64,000 nt of DNA, taken from Martinezella lusitana. GTDB lineage: Bacteria > Pseudomonadota > Alphaproteobacteria > Rhizobiales > Rhizobiaceae. The DNA lies in NCBI RefSeq assembly GCF_900094565.1, contig NZ_FMAF01000023.1, positions 1 through 64,000 of the forward strand, written 5' to 3'. How positions within the stretch are numbered: the stretch's first letter is position 1; each line of letters opens with the position of its first letter. Of this stretch, positions 17,551-26,721 are shown one piece after another. The notes beneath the pieces are model-generated. The model was given only the letters and a program-made list of their open reading frames with translations. It was not told the DNA's origin and did not search any database. Made by a program: the position numbers and the translations under genes.

Positions 17551-18786
17551 ATGACCGACGCTGCTACGCACGAAACCGATCGGAACCATCATGATGCCCC
17601 GATGGCATGGCGTGCCATCCTGTCGGCATTCTGCGCTTGCCTGATCGGCATCGGCCTTGCCCGTTTCGCCTATACGCCGCTTCTGCCTGCCATCGTCGAT
17701 GCCCACTGGTTCGAAGCTTCGGCAGCCGCCTATCTCGGTGCCGCAAATCTTTCCGGTTATCTGGTCGGCGCTCTACTCGGACGCCCGGTTGCTGCTCGTA
17801 TTTCCAGTGTCCTGACGCTCAGGATCATGATGCTTGCCGCAACGGCAGCCTTCTTTGCCTGCGCCTTTCCTGTCAGCTTTCCATGGTTCTTCGCATGGCG
17901 TTTCACAGCCGGCATTGCCGGTGGCGCCCTGATGGTACTCGCGGCGCCGACCGTCCTGCCGCTGATCGCACCGTCTCGCCGAGGGCTTGCCAGCGGGGTG
18001 ATCTTCATGGGCATCGGCGCCGGTGTTGCCCTATCGGGCACATTGGTTCCGCTGCTGCAACAGGGGCTGCGCGAGACATGGCTTGGCCTCGGCGCCCTAT
18101 CGCTGCTGCTCACCATCATTGCCTGGGCCGGATGGCCACGCGCCGTCTCCGATCACCCCACCGCGTCCCACCATGCCACACATGTGCCAAAACGTTGGAC
18201 GCTGCGCGCGCTCTACATTGAATATGCGCTGAACGCCGCCGGCTGGGTTCCGCACATGATCTTCCTCGTGGATTTCGTTGCCCGCGGATTCGGAGAGGGC
18301 TTGCAGGTCGGCGCCGAATACTGGGTGCTGTTTGGCCTCGGCGCCACCATCGGCCCGCTCCTTGCCGGCCATCTGGCTGATCGCACGGGTTTTGCCGCAG
18401 CGCTGCGGTTCGCCTTTCTTCTCGAGGCTGTCGCAGTCGCCATTCCCGCCTTTGGCCTCGGGCAGGCTTGGCTCATCGCCTCTAGCCTGATCGTCGGCGC
18501 CTTCGTGACCGGCACGGTTCCCCTGATGCTCGGCAGGATCGCAGAACTGCTGCCGCACCATCCGGCGCAACAGAAAGTCGCCTGGAGCCTGGCAACCGTA
18601 TTCTTCGCACTGTTTCAGGCAGCCGCCGCCTATGGACTTTCCTTCATCTTCGCCCGAACCGGCGGAAACTACGGCATGCTCTTCTTGATCGGGGCCGGCG
18701 CCATGGTTCTTGCCCTGGCGATCGACCTCTCCGTCGCAGTGTTTATCCGCACCCCGCGGGAGCACGCCCAGGATCATGATTCATAA
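17551..18786 (+). CDS. MFS transporter, YbfB/YjiJ family
   Basis: 411 residues with about twelve hydrophobic segments. The opening AWRAILSAFCACLIGIGLARFAYTPLLP and the NLSGYLVGALLG segment are characteristic of YbfB/YjiJ-family major facilitators, which include tetracycline/efflux-like and uncharacterised members. Substrate unknown. It is followed after 17 bases by the NTF2-like gene, probably in the same transcript. Confidence 0.85.
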   Translation: MTDAATHETDRNHHDAPMAWRAILSAFCACLIGIGLARFAYTPLLPAIVDAHWFEASAAAYLGAANLSGYLVGALLGRPVAARISSVLTLRIMMLAATAAFFACAFPVSFPWFFAWRFTAGIAGGALMVLAAPTVLPLIAPSRRGLASGVIFMGIGAGVALSGTLVPLLQQGLRETWLGLGALSLLLTIIAWAGWPRAVSDHPTASHHATHVPKRWTLRALYIEYALNAAGWVPHMIFLVDFVARGFGEGLQVGAEYWVLFGLGATIGPLLAGHLADRTGFAAALRFAFLLEAVAVAIPAFGLGQAWLIASSLIVGAFVTGTVPLMLGRIAELLPHHPAQQKVAWSLATVFFALFQAAAAYGLSFIFARTGGNYGMLFLIGAGAMVLALAIDLSVAVFIRTPREHAQDHDS

Positions 18787-18803
18787 CAGCAGGAGAATTA
18801 GAC

Positions 18804-19286
18804 ATGGCAGAACTTTTGACTGAGATTACCGGCAGCGAAAACATGGTGGGAGATGGCAGCGCCCTTGATGCGCTCATCGGCTTTTATCGCGCCTTCAATG
18901 CCGGCGACCTGGAAGCACTTGCCGCCAACTGGGCTGATGGCGACAGGCCAAGCATGGACAATCCGATCGGAGGCATCCGGCGCGGATGGCCGTCGATCCG
19001 CGAGGGCTATGCGAAGCTGTTTGGTGGGAAGGCGAAAGTCCGGGTCGCATTCCACGATTTTACCAGCCAGGGCGGCGATGACTGGCACCTGTTCGTCGGT
19101 CGAGAGAGAGGAAGCTGCGTCACGGCCGGCAGGAGTATCGAGCTTCGCATTCGCACCACGCGCTGGTTCACCCGGATCGACGGCGTCTGGCGTCAGCTTC
19201 ACCATCACGGCTCCATAGAGGAACCTGCCCTGCTTGCCGCCTATCAGGAAATCATCTTCGGCGCGCCATTGGAGCGACCGGCGTAG
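18804..19286 (+). CDS. NTF2-like / SnoaL-type small protein
   Basis: 160 residues. The pattern LIGFYRAFNAGDLEALAANWADGD ... NPIGGIRRGWPSIREGYAKLF is that of the nuclear-transport-factor-2-like fold, shared by SnoaL cyclases and ketosteroid isomerases. RTTRWFTRIDGVWRQLHHHGSIE forms the last strands. An AGGAGA site precedes the ATG. There is no clear catalytic Asp/His pair, so it may be a binding or stress protein and not an enzyme. It is co-transcribed with the MFS transporter. Confidence 0.75.
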   Translation: MAELLTEITGSENMVGDGSALDALIGFYRAFNAGDLEALAANWADGDRPSMDNPIGGIRRGWPSIREGYAKLFGGKAKVRVAFHDFTSQGGDDWHLFVGRERGSCVTAGRSIELRIRTTRWFTRIDGVWRQLHHHGSIEEPALLAAYQEIIFGAPLERPA

Positions 19287-19292
19287 AGATTG

Positions 19293-19538
19293 TCACGAGA
19301 TTTGGCCTACGTTCCAGAATCGGTTGCTCGGTGTCGAAAAGCTGTGGCCCGACGATTGCGTGCTAATGCCCGGGTTCAGGCCGCAAAAGACAACCTTCAG
19401 CCCGTTCTCGAGTATGTCGGGCTCATAATCGGCCATGTCGATCCGGCTCGAAAGATCGTCGATGCATCCGAGGAAATAAGTTTCGATCTCTTCGAGGACC
19501 TCGGCGGGCAAGGCGCCCGTTTCGGCAGATGATGGCAC
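19293..19538 (-). pseudogene. mug: Truncated G/U mismatch-specific DNA glycosylase (Mug)
   Basis: The frame contains DILENGLKVVFCGLNPGIS followed by GHSFSTPSNRFW, the N-terminal active-site region of Mug/TDG glycosylases (GxNPG with the catalytic Asn). It stops after about 48 residues from ATG 19436, whereas the family runs to about 170 residues. The break lies 7 bases past the end of the NTF2-like gene, so a deletion removed the rest. The frame opens further upstream (GTG at 19538, inside the inverted-repeat element) with unrecognised sequence. It cannot encode an active enzyme. Confidence 0.75.
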
Positions 19539-19712
19539 CTAATTTGAGATTTTTCAGCGCGATTTTGGCGCTTGGCGCCTTCCGGTTTGGCGATAACCAT
19601 TTGTTATAATTGGTATTTTCGGATGAAGATTGGCCGTAGGTAGCCATCCTTCCTACGGCGGCGAATCTCACATTAAGTGCCAAAATCGAAGCCAGAATCT
19701 CAAATTAAGTGC
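19535..19712. repeat. 178-bp inverted-repeat (MITE-like) element or IS remnant
   Basis: The arms 19535-19573 and 19675-19712 are imperfect inverted repeats sharing GCACYTAATTTGAGATT and CGATTTTGGC. The right end also carries a second direct copy (AATCTCACATTAAGTGC) of the terminal motif. Repeated terminal motifs of this kind are seen in IS21-family ends, but there is no transposase. An internal hairpin CCGTAGG/CCTACGG lies at 19634-19658 and GGCGC-TTG-GCGCC at 19567-19579. Confidence 0.6.
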
Positions 19713-19830
19713 GGCGCTGTCTCGTTGAAATTATTGCATGCGGAGTCTTGCGATTAAATGTAAAACGACACCTTGCATGATCGTCAACGATTGCGCTTCG
19801 ACAGTGCCATCCCAGCGCGACAACAAACTC

Positions 19831-20586
19831 TCAGGCTTTGGAAAACATCTTTCCGAAGCCTTTGACATGCGAGCAGTCGTAACCGATCGTCGCCAGCGCA
19901 CCGTAGATGGCCGTCGCGACGCTGTCGTGGATTGCGATACCGTAAGCGGCTTCCAGCTTATCGACGAGAGGCGCTCCAGCCAGGTTGGTGCAGAAGACAG
20001 CGACCGAGTCCGGCTGCGAAGGAACCAGTTCGGCAACCATCCCAGCGATCGTTTCGGGACCAACCTGGCTAAAGCTGAAATTGTCCCGGATGCCCTGATG
20101 CCTTTCGCAGATGACCTCGATCCCCTCATTCGCGAATGATTCTATGATGGCAGCCTGCACATCGGACGTATAGGGCGAGGCGAGACCGATCCGGCTCTCC
20201 TTCCTCTGGTGCATGACATCGAACAGTGCAAGGACCGACGTCGACGCCTTTATGCCGGTCACCTCGGTAATACGCTCGCAAAGCCGACGATCGCTGTCCA
20301 GACCCAGCCATCCGGCACTGGTGCCATTCCAGACGATGACATCGACCTTCGCGTCGGCAAGCAGCTCTGCCGCCGTCATCATCGGGCGGTCGTCGAACTG
20401 GTTCAGCAGTGCGGCGTCAAGGCCGATTGCGGTAACTCGGAACCTCGAAAAATGCGCAGTCACGTCGGGCAGGTCCTTGAGCATCTGCGTGGTGACCGGT
20501 TCGAGGACCGTGTTGGATGAAGGGGTGAGCATTCCGATGCGAAGCGGGTTCACTGACGTGTCCTGAAGATGAGATGGGTCAAGCAT
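19831..20586 (-). CDS. Asp/Glu racemase-superfamily enzyme, maleate isomerase/arylmalonate decarboxylase type
   Basis: 251 residues from ATG 20586, which overlaps the end of the amidase gene by 8 bases. GMLTPSSNTVLEPVT near the N terminus is the signature of the maleate isomerase/AMDase branch. VIVWNGTSAGWLG and AVFCTNLAG line the active site. The usual second cysteine is seen in VAVFCTNL; the first-half position has a Ser/Asn (SSN) or Gly-Thr-Ser context rather than an obvious Cys. That favours a decarboxylase or isomerase variant over a two-Cys racemase. A GTG at 20550 (VNPLRIG) is an alternative start. It is the last gene of the amide-catabolism operon. Confidence 0.75.
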   Translation of the reverse strand: MLDPSHLQDTSVNPLRIGMLTPSSNTVLEPVTTQMLKDLPDVTAHFSRFRVTAIGLDAALLNQFDDRPMMTAAELLADAKVDVIVWNGTSAGWLGLDSDRRLCERITEVTGIKASTSVLALFDVMHQRKESRIGLASPYTSDVQAAIIESFANEGIEVICERHQGIRDNFSFSQVGPETIAGMVAELVPSQPDSVAVFCTNLAGAPLVDKLEAAYGIAIHDSVATAIYGALATIGYDCSHVKGFGKMFSKA

Positions 20587-22009
20587 GAATGGGTGGCCGG
20601 CCGAGCTTCGGCAAAACAGCCTCGAAGGCTGCGGCTGCGGACAGCACCTTGGCGTCACCGAGATGCTGGCCGACGATCTGCAGCCCGATGGGCAAGCCAC
20701 CGACCAGGCCGCACGGCACGCTGGCCGCCGGCTGTCCCGTAAGATTGAAGGGTGATGTGAACGGGCACCATTCGTAAGGCGCTATGGTTTTGCCATCAAT
20801 TATCGAGGGACCATCCTGGTCCTTGGCGAAGGCGGTGACTGAAAGGGTTGGCGTCAAGATGAAATCATAATGGCTCATGACCTTGGCAATTTCGTCGGCA
20901 AAGGCCTTGCGCGCGGTAATCGCGTCCGTCGCGTCCTCGAACGGGCGTGATTCAGCCAGAAGAGCGGTCACCGCCTGCGAGACCGCTACCGGCTTGTCTT
21001 TTAGCAGCTTGCGCAAGCCGGTGAGGTCGGTCTCCAACGCCACCATTGCCTTGAATGTCGCATGCACGTCGATTTCGGGCGGAGCGCCAACGGTCAGTTG
21101 GAGACCACAGGCTTCAGCCAAAAGAGCGACGGCCTTTTCTGTCGCGTCCTTGAGGCCCTGCTCGATTGTCTGATCATGCCATGTTCGCCAGTAGAGAACC
21201 GTGGTGCCAGGGGGCAGCGGAGCAATATCGGTCCATGAAAGGTCTGCGCAGGGGATCGACCAGCGATCGCGCGGATCGGGACCAGCGATGACAGATAGCA
21301 TGAGGGCGGCGTCAGCGACATCGCGCGCGATCGGTCCGATATGCTCGATCGACTCCCAGCCGGAGACCCCCGGAAGTGATATGTCGCGGCATCCCGGCCA
21401 CAGCGGAACGCGCCCCATTGCGGCCTTGACACCGACAAGCCCCGAGAGGGCGGCCGGTAGTCGGACAGAACCGCCACCATCGCTTCCGATTGCGATGGGG
21501 CACACGCCGGCCGCGACAGCGGCGGCCGAACCTGCGCTGGAGCCGCCAGGAGAGCGATCCGTGTTCCATGGGTTTCCGGTTGCCGGAAACAGGAGATTAT
21601 TGCCGTGTGCCCCGAAGCCGAATTCGGAAACATTCGTCTTGCCGAGGATGATGGCATCGGCCGCCTTCAGTCGCTCGACGACGATGTCGTCTTCATCGGG
21701 AATATAGTCTGCATAGAGGTTGGAGCCGAACGTCGTCCTGAGACCCTTCGTCAGAACGAGGTCCTTGATGGCGACGGGTACACCCGCCAGCGGGCCGACC
21801 GGCTCGCCACGCGCGATCCGCTGGTCCAACGCACCGGCGGTTTTATAGGCTTCCTCGCGGGCCAACGTTGCAAAGGCGTGGATAACAGGCTCGACCTTGT
21901 CGAGCGCCGCAAACGCAGCATCAAGGACGGCGCGTGCCGATAGCGCTCCGGATGCGACCTGTTCAGCGATATGACGCGCTGTCATGGTTGGGTATTCATC
22001 GATAAGCAT
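20579..22009 (-). CDS. Amidase (amidase signature family)
   Basis: 476 residues. It has the full amidase signature: catalytic Lys in VAIKDLV, the glycine/serine-rich GGSSAGSAAAVAAG, and SDGGGSVRLPAALSGLVGVKAA carrying the nucleophilic serine. AGGAGGG lies directly before the ATG. It hydrolyses a C-N amide bond of an unknown substrate. The length fits allophanate hydrolase-like or GatA-like amidases, but there is no GatB/C partner. It sits between two Asp/Glu-racemase-superfamily genes in an importer operon, implying that it acts on an imported amide or a ring-opened product. Confidence 0.9.
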   Translation of the reverse strand: MLIDEYPTMTARHIAEQVASGALSARAVLDAAFAALDKVEPVIHAFATLAREEAYKTAGALDQRIARGEPVGPLAGVPVAIKDLVLTKGLRTTFGSNLYADYIPDEDDIVVERLKAADAIILGKTNVSEFGFGAHGNNLLFPATGNPWNTDRSPGGSSAGSAAAVAAGVCPIAIGSDGGGSVRLPAALSGLVGVKAAMGRVPLWPGCRDISLPGVSGWESIEHIGPIARDVADAALMLSVIAGPDPRDRWSIPCADLSWTDIAPLPPGTTVLYWRTWHDQTIEQGLKDATEKAVALLAEACGLQLTVGAPPEIDVHATFKAMVALETDLTGLRKLLKDKPVAVSQAVTALLAESRPFEDATDAITARKAFADEIAKVMSHYDFILTPTLSVTAFAKDQDGPSIIDGKTIAPYEWCPFTSPFNLTGQPAASVPCGLVGGLPIGLQIVGQHLGDAKVLSAAAAFEAVLPKLGRPPIHA

Positions 22010-22033
22010 GGAACCCTCCTTGTGGGGAAATAT

Positions 22034-22804
22034 TCATGGTGATGGCGCTTTTTCGGCCGGCTCAGCCAGCAGCAACCGCTCAAGCGCAGGGGAGAGGCCG
22101 AGCGAGGCTTTTGGATCGGGGCGTCTGAACGTGCCAGCGGATGCCTTTTTCGGATTGAGCGCGGCCAGCAATTCTGCTTGTTTCACGGCCGCGACGATGG
22201 ATTCGACGACGGGGACGGAAACCCGTTCGCGTACACGCGATGCGAGGCCTGCCAGAGGGGCGCCAGCGAGAATGATGACATCGGCACCATCTTCGTCGAT
22301 AGCTTTTCTGGACAAGTCGATCAGAAGCTCTTCCTTCTCGTCCTGTACATTCGCCAGCGATGCAAACGGCTCGTCGAGCAACCTGATGCTTGCCAATCTT
22401 TCCACAAGCCCGTGCATTGCAGCACATTCGCGGAACCAAGGACCCAGTGCCCGCGAAAAAGAAACAATCGAGAAGCGTTGACCAAGCATGCAGGCGCTGA
22501 GCATTGCAGCTTCGGCAAGTCCAATGACCGGGACGGACATCAGCTCCCGGGCGCCTCCGAGGCCCGGATCGCCGAAGGCAGCGATGATCGCAATATCAAA
22601 ACTGCCTTCTCGCTCAGCAAGGACATCGAGCACAATGCCGGACGCGATCGCGGCTTCAGCCCGCGTGGCAATATAGGACACGCCCCGCGGAGCCGTAACT
22701 GGGACGAGTGTCGATCCCGGCGAAAGGAAGGGCCTTGCCACACGAACGAGCAGGTCGGTGACTTCTGTCGAGGTGTTGGGATTGAACAGCAGTATGCGGG
22801 TCAT
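22034..22804 (-). CDS. Asp/Glu/hydantoin racemase family protein
   Basis: 256 residues from ATG 22804, which shares one base with the stop of the ATPase gene (TGATG). The opening MTRILLFNPNTSTEVTD is the classic hydantoin racemase N terminus. IAAFGDPGLGGARE corresponds to the first catalytic loop; in hydantoin racemases this holds a cysteine, here replaced by Asp-Pro-Gly context, while VIILAGAPLAGL is the second loop with Ala/Gly where Cys is often found. Loss of both cysteines would abolish a two-base racemase mechanism, so the true reaction needs checking. Confidence 0.78.
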   Translation of the reverse strand: MTRILLFNPNTSTEVTDLLVRVARPFLSPGSTLVPVTAPRGVSYIATRAEAAIASGIVLDVLAEREGSFDIAIIAAFGDPGLGGARELMSVPVIGLAEAAMLSACMLGQRFSIVSFSRALGPWFRECAAMHGLVERLASIRLLDEPFASLANVQDEKEELLIDLSRKAIDEDGADVIILAGAPLAGLASRVRERVSVPVVESIVAAVKQAELLAALNPKKASAGTFRRPDPKASLGLSPALERLLLAEPAEKAPSP

Positions 22805-23787
22805 CAGGGATTTCCTCCGGTCGCGCGGTGACACGCGACGAGGCTGCCAACTCCATGAGATGTGAGAGGTGGCATTGCCGTGGTGCATATGGGTAGCTCT
22901 ACAGGGCACCTTCCGGCGAAGCGGCAGGCGTTCTGATCGGGATCGATGGGACTCGATGCAGAGCCTTCGAGCTTGGTTCGATCGTCACTTCTACGCTCCG
23001 GATCCGGGATCGCGTCAATGAGCGCGCGTGTGTAGGGGTGACGGGGTTCATGGAAGACCGACTTCGACGGGCCAAACTCGACAATGCGGCCGAGATACAT
23101 CACCGCTATCTTGTCGCAGAGCAGGCGCACGACATTGAGGTCATGCGAGACAAACAGATAGCTCATGCCGCGTTGCTTCTGCAGCTTGGCGAGAAGGTGC
23201 AGGATCAAAGACTGCACCGAGACATCAAGGGCCGAGGTCGGCTCATCCAGCACAAGCAGCTTGGGCTTGACTGCTATGGCGCGCGCAATACCGACGCGTG
23301 CTTTCTGACCACCGGACAGTTGATGCGGATAGCGACTGCCGTACTCCCGTGGAAGGCCGACATCGTCCAGTGCCGCAAGCACCATGGCGGAAATGTCTTC
23401 CTTTGAACCGCCCACAAGCCGCCTCAAAGGATCAGCTATGGCCTGGAATACGGTGAAGCCGGGATTGAGGCTCTCGGTCGGATCCTGGAAGACGACCTGA
23501 ATATCGCGTCTGAGCGAGGAGGCGCCAAAGTTCCTGGCGGGGATCTTGCCGATTTCGACGCCTGAGAGCTCTATCTCGCCGACGGTCGGATCGACCAGGC
23601 GCGCCAGGACGCGCGCCAGGGTCGACTTTCCGCATCCGGATTCGCCAACCAGGCCGAGGCACTCACCTTCGCCGATCGTCAGATCGACCTCGTCGACCGC
23701 GTGCAACATCTTGCGCCTTAGTGTCCCGACGGGAAAGCGCTTCGAAAGGCCACGAACCTTCATCAAGGGAGTATGGGAAACTGTCAT
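22804..23787 (-). CDS. ABC transporter ATP-binding protein, DppF/OppF-type
   Basis: 327 residues. Walker A GESGCGKS, signature LSGGQKARVGIARA, Walker B LVLDEPTSALD and switch VSHDLNVV are intact. The C-terminal tail CRFAGRCPVELPICTTAMPPL holds the cysteine-rich cluster typical of oligopeptide transporter ATPases, which in relatives binds an Fe-S cluster. The signature carries QKAR instead of QRQR, a tolerated variant. Start and stop both overlap neighbours by 4 and 1 bases. Confidence 0.92.
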   Translation of the reverse strand: MTVSHTPLMKVRGLSKRFPVGTLRRKMLHAVDEVDLTIGEGECLGLVGESGCGKSTLARVLARLVDPTVGEIELSGVEIGKIPARNFGASSLRRDIQVVFQDPTESLNPGFTVFQAIADPLRRLVGGSKEDISAMVLAALDDVGLPREYGSRYPHQLSGGQKARVGIARAIAVKPKLLVLDEPTSALDVSVQSLILHLLAKLQKQRGMSYLFVSHDLNVVRLLCDKIAVMYLGRIVEFGPSKSVFHEPRHPYTRALIDAIPDPERRSDDRTKLEGSASSPIDPDQNACRFAGRCPVELPICTTAMPPLTSHGVGSLVACHRATGGNP

Positions 23788-24746
23788 AGCGGGTGCCTGC
23801 AGCGGACTGAGTGATCATTGCCCAGGGGCGCGAGCGCGACATGCCCGGTTTCGCAATCGGGCTGGCGCCTGTCGCAGCGATGGAGAAACCGGCAGGAAGG
23901 GAGGTCGCGCGTGAGGTCGGGGAGACTGCCGGGTATCGAAGACAGGTCCTCAAGCTCGGTATGAGCAGTCGGCGTGGCGGCGAAAAGCCCTTTTGTGTAG
24001 GGGTGCGCGAAATGTGCCCGAAGCTCATTGGCGGGTGCCATCTCAACCATATGGCCAGCATGCATAACGACGATGCGGTCACAATATTCTCCGGCGAGAG
24101 CCAGATCGTGGGTGATCAGGATGGAGGACATCCTTGTCTCTCGGACAAGATCGCGCATGAGATCCATGACGACGGCCTGGGTCGTGACATCGAGGCCTGT
24201 GGTCGGCTCATCTGCGATCAGAAGGGATGGCGAGCAGGACAGCGCCATTGCGATCATCACCCGCTGGCACATCCCGCCCGAGAGCTCGAAGGGATAGGCA
24301 TTGTAACGTCTTTCCGGGTCGGGAATGCGCACCTTTTCCAGTGCCGCGATGGCAGCCGCCCGGGCATTCGAGCGGGTCACGGCGCCGTGCCGCCTCAACA
24401 CGTCCTCGATCTGCCTGCCGGCCTTCATGATCGGATTGAGGGCCGTGCGCGGGCTCTGGAAGATCATCGACAGTTCGCGCCCGCGGATGGAGGCAAGCGG
24501 CGAGTTCGGTCCGGCAAGGTCGATACCACCGAATTCGATGGCATCGGCCTTGATTTCGGCGTTCTCGTCGAGAAGTCCCATCAGTGCGTAGGAAAGGACG
24601 GATTTCCCGGAACCGCTTTCACCCACGATGCCGAGCACTTCACCCTTGCCGAGAGAGAAGCTGACGTCGTCGAGCACCTTGACCGTGCCGGATCGCGTTT
24701 TGAAGCTGACACTGAGGTTTTTGACTGAGAGCAAAGGGACGGTCAT
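23784..24746 (-). CDS. ABC transporter ATP-binding protein, DppD/OppD-type
   Basis: 320 residues. Walker A GESGSGKS, signature LSGGMCQRVMIAMA, Walker B LIADEPTTGLD and switch ITHDLALAGEYCD are present. The C-terminal CRFLHRCDRRQPDCETG cysteine cluster is typical of the family. It pairs with the DppF-type gene to form the two-ATPase motor. Four-base overlaps on both sides mark a tight operon. Confidence 0.92.
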   Translation of the reverse strand: MTVPLLSVKNLSVSFKTRSGTVKVLDDVSFSLGKGEVLGIVGESGSGKSVLSYALMGLLDENAEIKADAIEFGGIDLAGPNSPLASIRGRELSMIFQSPRTALNPIMKAGRQIEDVLRRHGAVTRSNARAAAIAALEKVRIPDPERRYNAYPFELSGGMCQRVMIAMALSCSPSLLIADEPTTGLDVTTQAVVMDLMRDLVRETRMSSILITHDLALAGEYCDRIVVMHAGHMVEMAPANELRAHFAHPYTKGLFAATPTAHTELEDLSSIPGSLPDLTRDLPSCRFLHRCDRRQPDCETGHVALAPLGNDHSVRCRHPL

Positions 24747-25618
24747 GTGCGTCTCCTTGGATCGATGATATCCCGGAGGCCATCACCGATGAGGTTGAAG
24801 CAGAAAACGGTGATGACGAGGGCCGCGCCCGGAAAGACAAAGGTCCACCACTCGCCCGAGAAAATGTAGGACGCGCCTTCAGACACCATGATCCCCCATT
24901 CTGGCGTCGGCGGGCGCACGCCGAGGCCGATGAAGGAAAGGCCTGCCGCATTCAGGATCGCCCAGCCGAGATTGAGAGAACCCTGGACCATCATTGTCGG
25001 CAGAATGTTGGGCACGATGTGAAAGGTCAGCAGCCGTAACGAGCGGTTGCCACCCATTCGGGCTGCCTCGACGAATGTCATGTCGCGCCGGACATTGACC
25101 TCGCTGCGCGCAAAGCGCGAGTAAAAGGGCAGGTTGATGATCGCCGTTGCCAGCACGATGTTCTCGACGCTGTTGCCGAGCGCAGCAACGATACCCATCG
25201 CCAGGACAAACAGCGGGAATGCCATGATCGTGTCCATGACGCGCCCGATGATTGCGTCGATCCAGCCGCCGAAATAGCCGGCGATTGCCCCTGTTCCCGT
25301 TCCGATGATGAAGGAAAGCGCAACGGCACCGATTGCCATCCCGATATCCAGTCGCGTGGCGATGGCGACGCGGCTGAGGATGTCACGGCCGAGCGCGTCC
25401 GTGCCGAACAGGTGCGTCAGGGTCGGCGACTTCAACGCCGCAGATGTGTCGACGGCCAGTGGATCATATGGAATGAGCCATGGAGCGAAGATCGAGATAA
25501 CGACAAAGAGCAACAGGATGATCGCCGCGGCCAGCGTCAGCTTGTTTTCCGCGGCCATATGGCGGGCATCACGCCAGAAGGTGCTGGCATGGGCGTTCGA
25601 AGAGACTGCGTCAACCAT
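24743..25618 (-). CDS. ABC transporter permease, DppC-type
   Basis: 291 residues, six spans. LFGTDALGRDILSRVAIATR is the DppC family motif in the first periplasmic-to-membrane region. The coupling loop is FVEAARMGGNRSLRLLTFHIVPN, and the end LIGDGLRDIIDPRRRT is characteristic. Eight bases of overlap with the upstream DppB-type gene. Confidence 0.92.
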   Translation of the reverse strand: MVDAVSSNAHASTFWRDARHMAAENKLTLAAAIILLLFVVISIFAPWLIPYDPLAVDTSAALKSPTLTHLFGTDALGRDILSRVAIATRLDIGMAIGAVALSFIIGTGTGAIAGYFGGWIDAIIGRVMDTIMAFPLFVLAMGIVAALGNSVENIVLATAIINLPFYSRFARSEVNVRRDMTFVEAARMGGNRSLRLLTFHIVPNILPTMMVQGSLNLGWAILNAAGLSFIGLGVRPPTPEWGIMVSEGASYIFSGEWWTFVFPGAALVITVFCFNLIGDGLRDIIDPRRRT

Positions 25619-26633
25619 CGTAGCGAACCCTCGGATCGATAGCGGCGGCCGCGAGGTCGACCACCAGATTAAGCAGGATGTAAAGGATGGCCATCATCAG
25701 CACGAAGCCTTGGACCGCGGCGTAATCCGACGTGATGACTGCATTGACTGCATAGGCGCCGATGCCCGGCCAGGCGAAGACCTGCTCGACGAGCACGTTG
25801 GCGCCGAGCAGAAAGGAAAAGACCATACCAAGGATGTTGATGACGGGAAGCATGGCGTTGCGCAGGCCGTGTCCATAAATCACCTTTGTGCGTGAGAGGC
25901 CCATCGCACGTGCGGTACGGCAGAAATCACTCGAGAGCGAGGCCAGCATCGATGCGCGGGCGATGCGCGCAATCGGTGCCAGCGCAAACAGGCCAAGCGA
26001 AATCGAAGGCAGCACCAGTTGTGAAAGGGATGCGCAGAAGGCAGAAACGTCGCCGGCAAGCAGTGTATCGATGAGATAGAGCCCGGTGATGGTCGGCGGC
26101 ACTGAAAAATAGGTGTCGTTCAGCCGTCCGAGCGGCTCAGGTGCGATGCCAAGTCTGAAATAGAAGACATAGACAAGGCCGAGCGCAACGAAAAACGTCG
26201 GGAAGGCAGCGCCGACGGAGACAATGATGCGACAGAGGTGGTCGATCATCTTTCCGGGCCTTGTTGCAGCGGCGATGCCAAGCGGCAAGCCGATGAGCAT
26301 TGCGAAGATGAGTGCACAGAGCGTCAGTTCGATCGAGGCGGGAAGCCGCGTTACGAGGTCCTGGAAAACAGGCTGGCCGCTGGATAGCGACATTCCAAGG
26401 TCACCATGCAGCACGCGGCTGACATAGTCACCGAACTGAAACCAGAGCGGTCTGTCCAGTCCGAGCGCCGTGCGGATCTGCGCTATGCTTTCCGGCGTTG
26501 CCGAAGAACCCGCATAGTAGGCCGCTGGATCGCCCGGCAATGCGCGCGCCAGCACGAAGGTCACGATCACGACACCGATGACGCTTGGAATTGCCGTGGC
26601 AATTCGCTTTGCAAAACTGAGGACTATCTTCAA
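25611..26633 (-). CDS. ABC transporter permease, DppB-type
   Basis: 340 residues, starting with TTG (TTGAAGATAGTC), with GGAG about 10 bases upstream. The opening SFAKRIATAIPSVIGVVIVTFVLARALPGDP is the DppB signature with its first span. The coupling loop is FCRTARAMGLSRTKVIYGHGLRN, and the end VDLAAAAIDPRVRYDG matches the family. It is 30-40 residues longer than the other DppB-type permease here because of an insertion around residues 180-210 (TYFSVPPTITGLYLIDTLL). Confidence 0.9.
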   Translation of the reverse strand: MKIVLSFAKRIATAIPSVIGVVIVTFVLARALPGDPAAYYAGSSATPESIAQIRTALGLDRPLWFQFGDYVSRVLHGDLGMSLSSGQPVFQDLVTRLPASIELTLCALIFAMLIGLPLGIAAATRPGKMIDHLCRIIVSVGAAFPTFFVALGLVYVFYFRLGIAPEPLGRLNDTYFSVPPTITGLYLIDTLLAGDVSAFCASLSQLVLPSISLGLFALAPIARIARASMLASLSSDFCRTARAMGLSRTKVIYGHGLRNAMLPVINILGMVFSFLLGANVLVEQVFAWPGIGAYAVNAVITSDYAAVQGFVLMMAILYILLNLVVDLAAAAIDPRVRYDG

Positions 26634-26685
26634 GGGCTCAATCTCCGCGCCAGTTCGGGCGCATGGTCGATCCGGGAATTCGGTC

Positions 26686-26711
26686 GGGAGCCGAACCGGA
26701 ATCCGGCTCCC
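26686..26711. terminator. Intercistronic hairpin after SBP gene
   Basis: GGGAGCCG and CGGCTCCC form an 8-bp stem about 10 bases downstream of the binding-protein stop (minus strand) and ahead of the permease genes, the same arrangement as in the other binding-protein operons of this window. No U tract. Confidence 0.55.
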
Positions 26712-26721
26712 TCGTTGCGTT

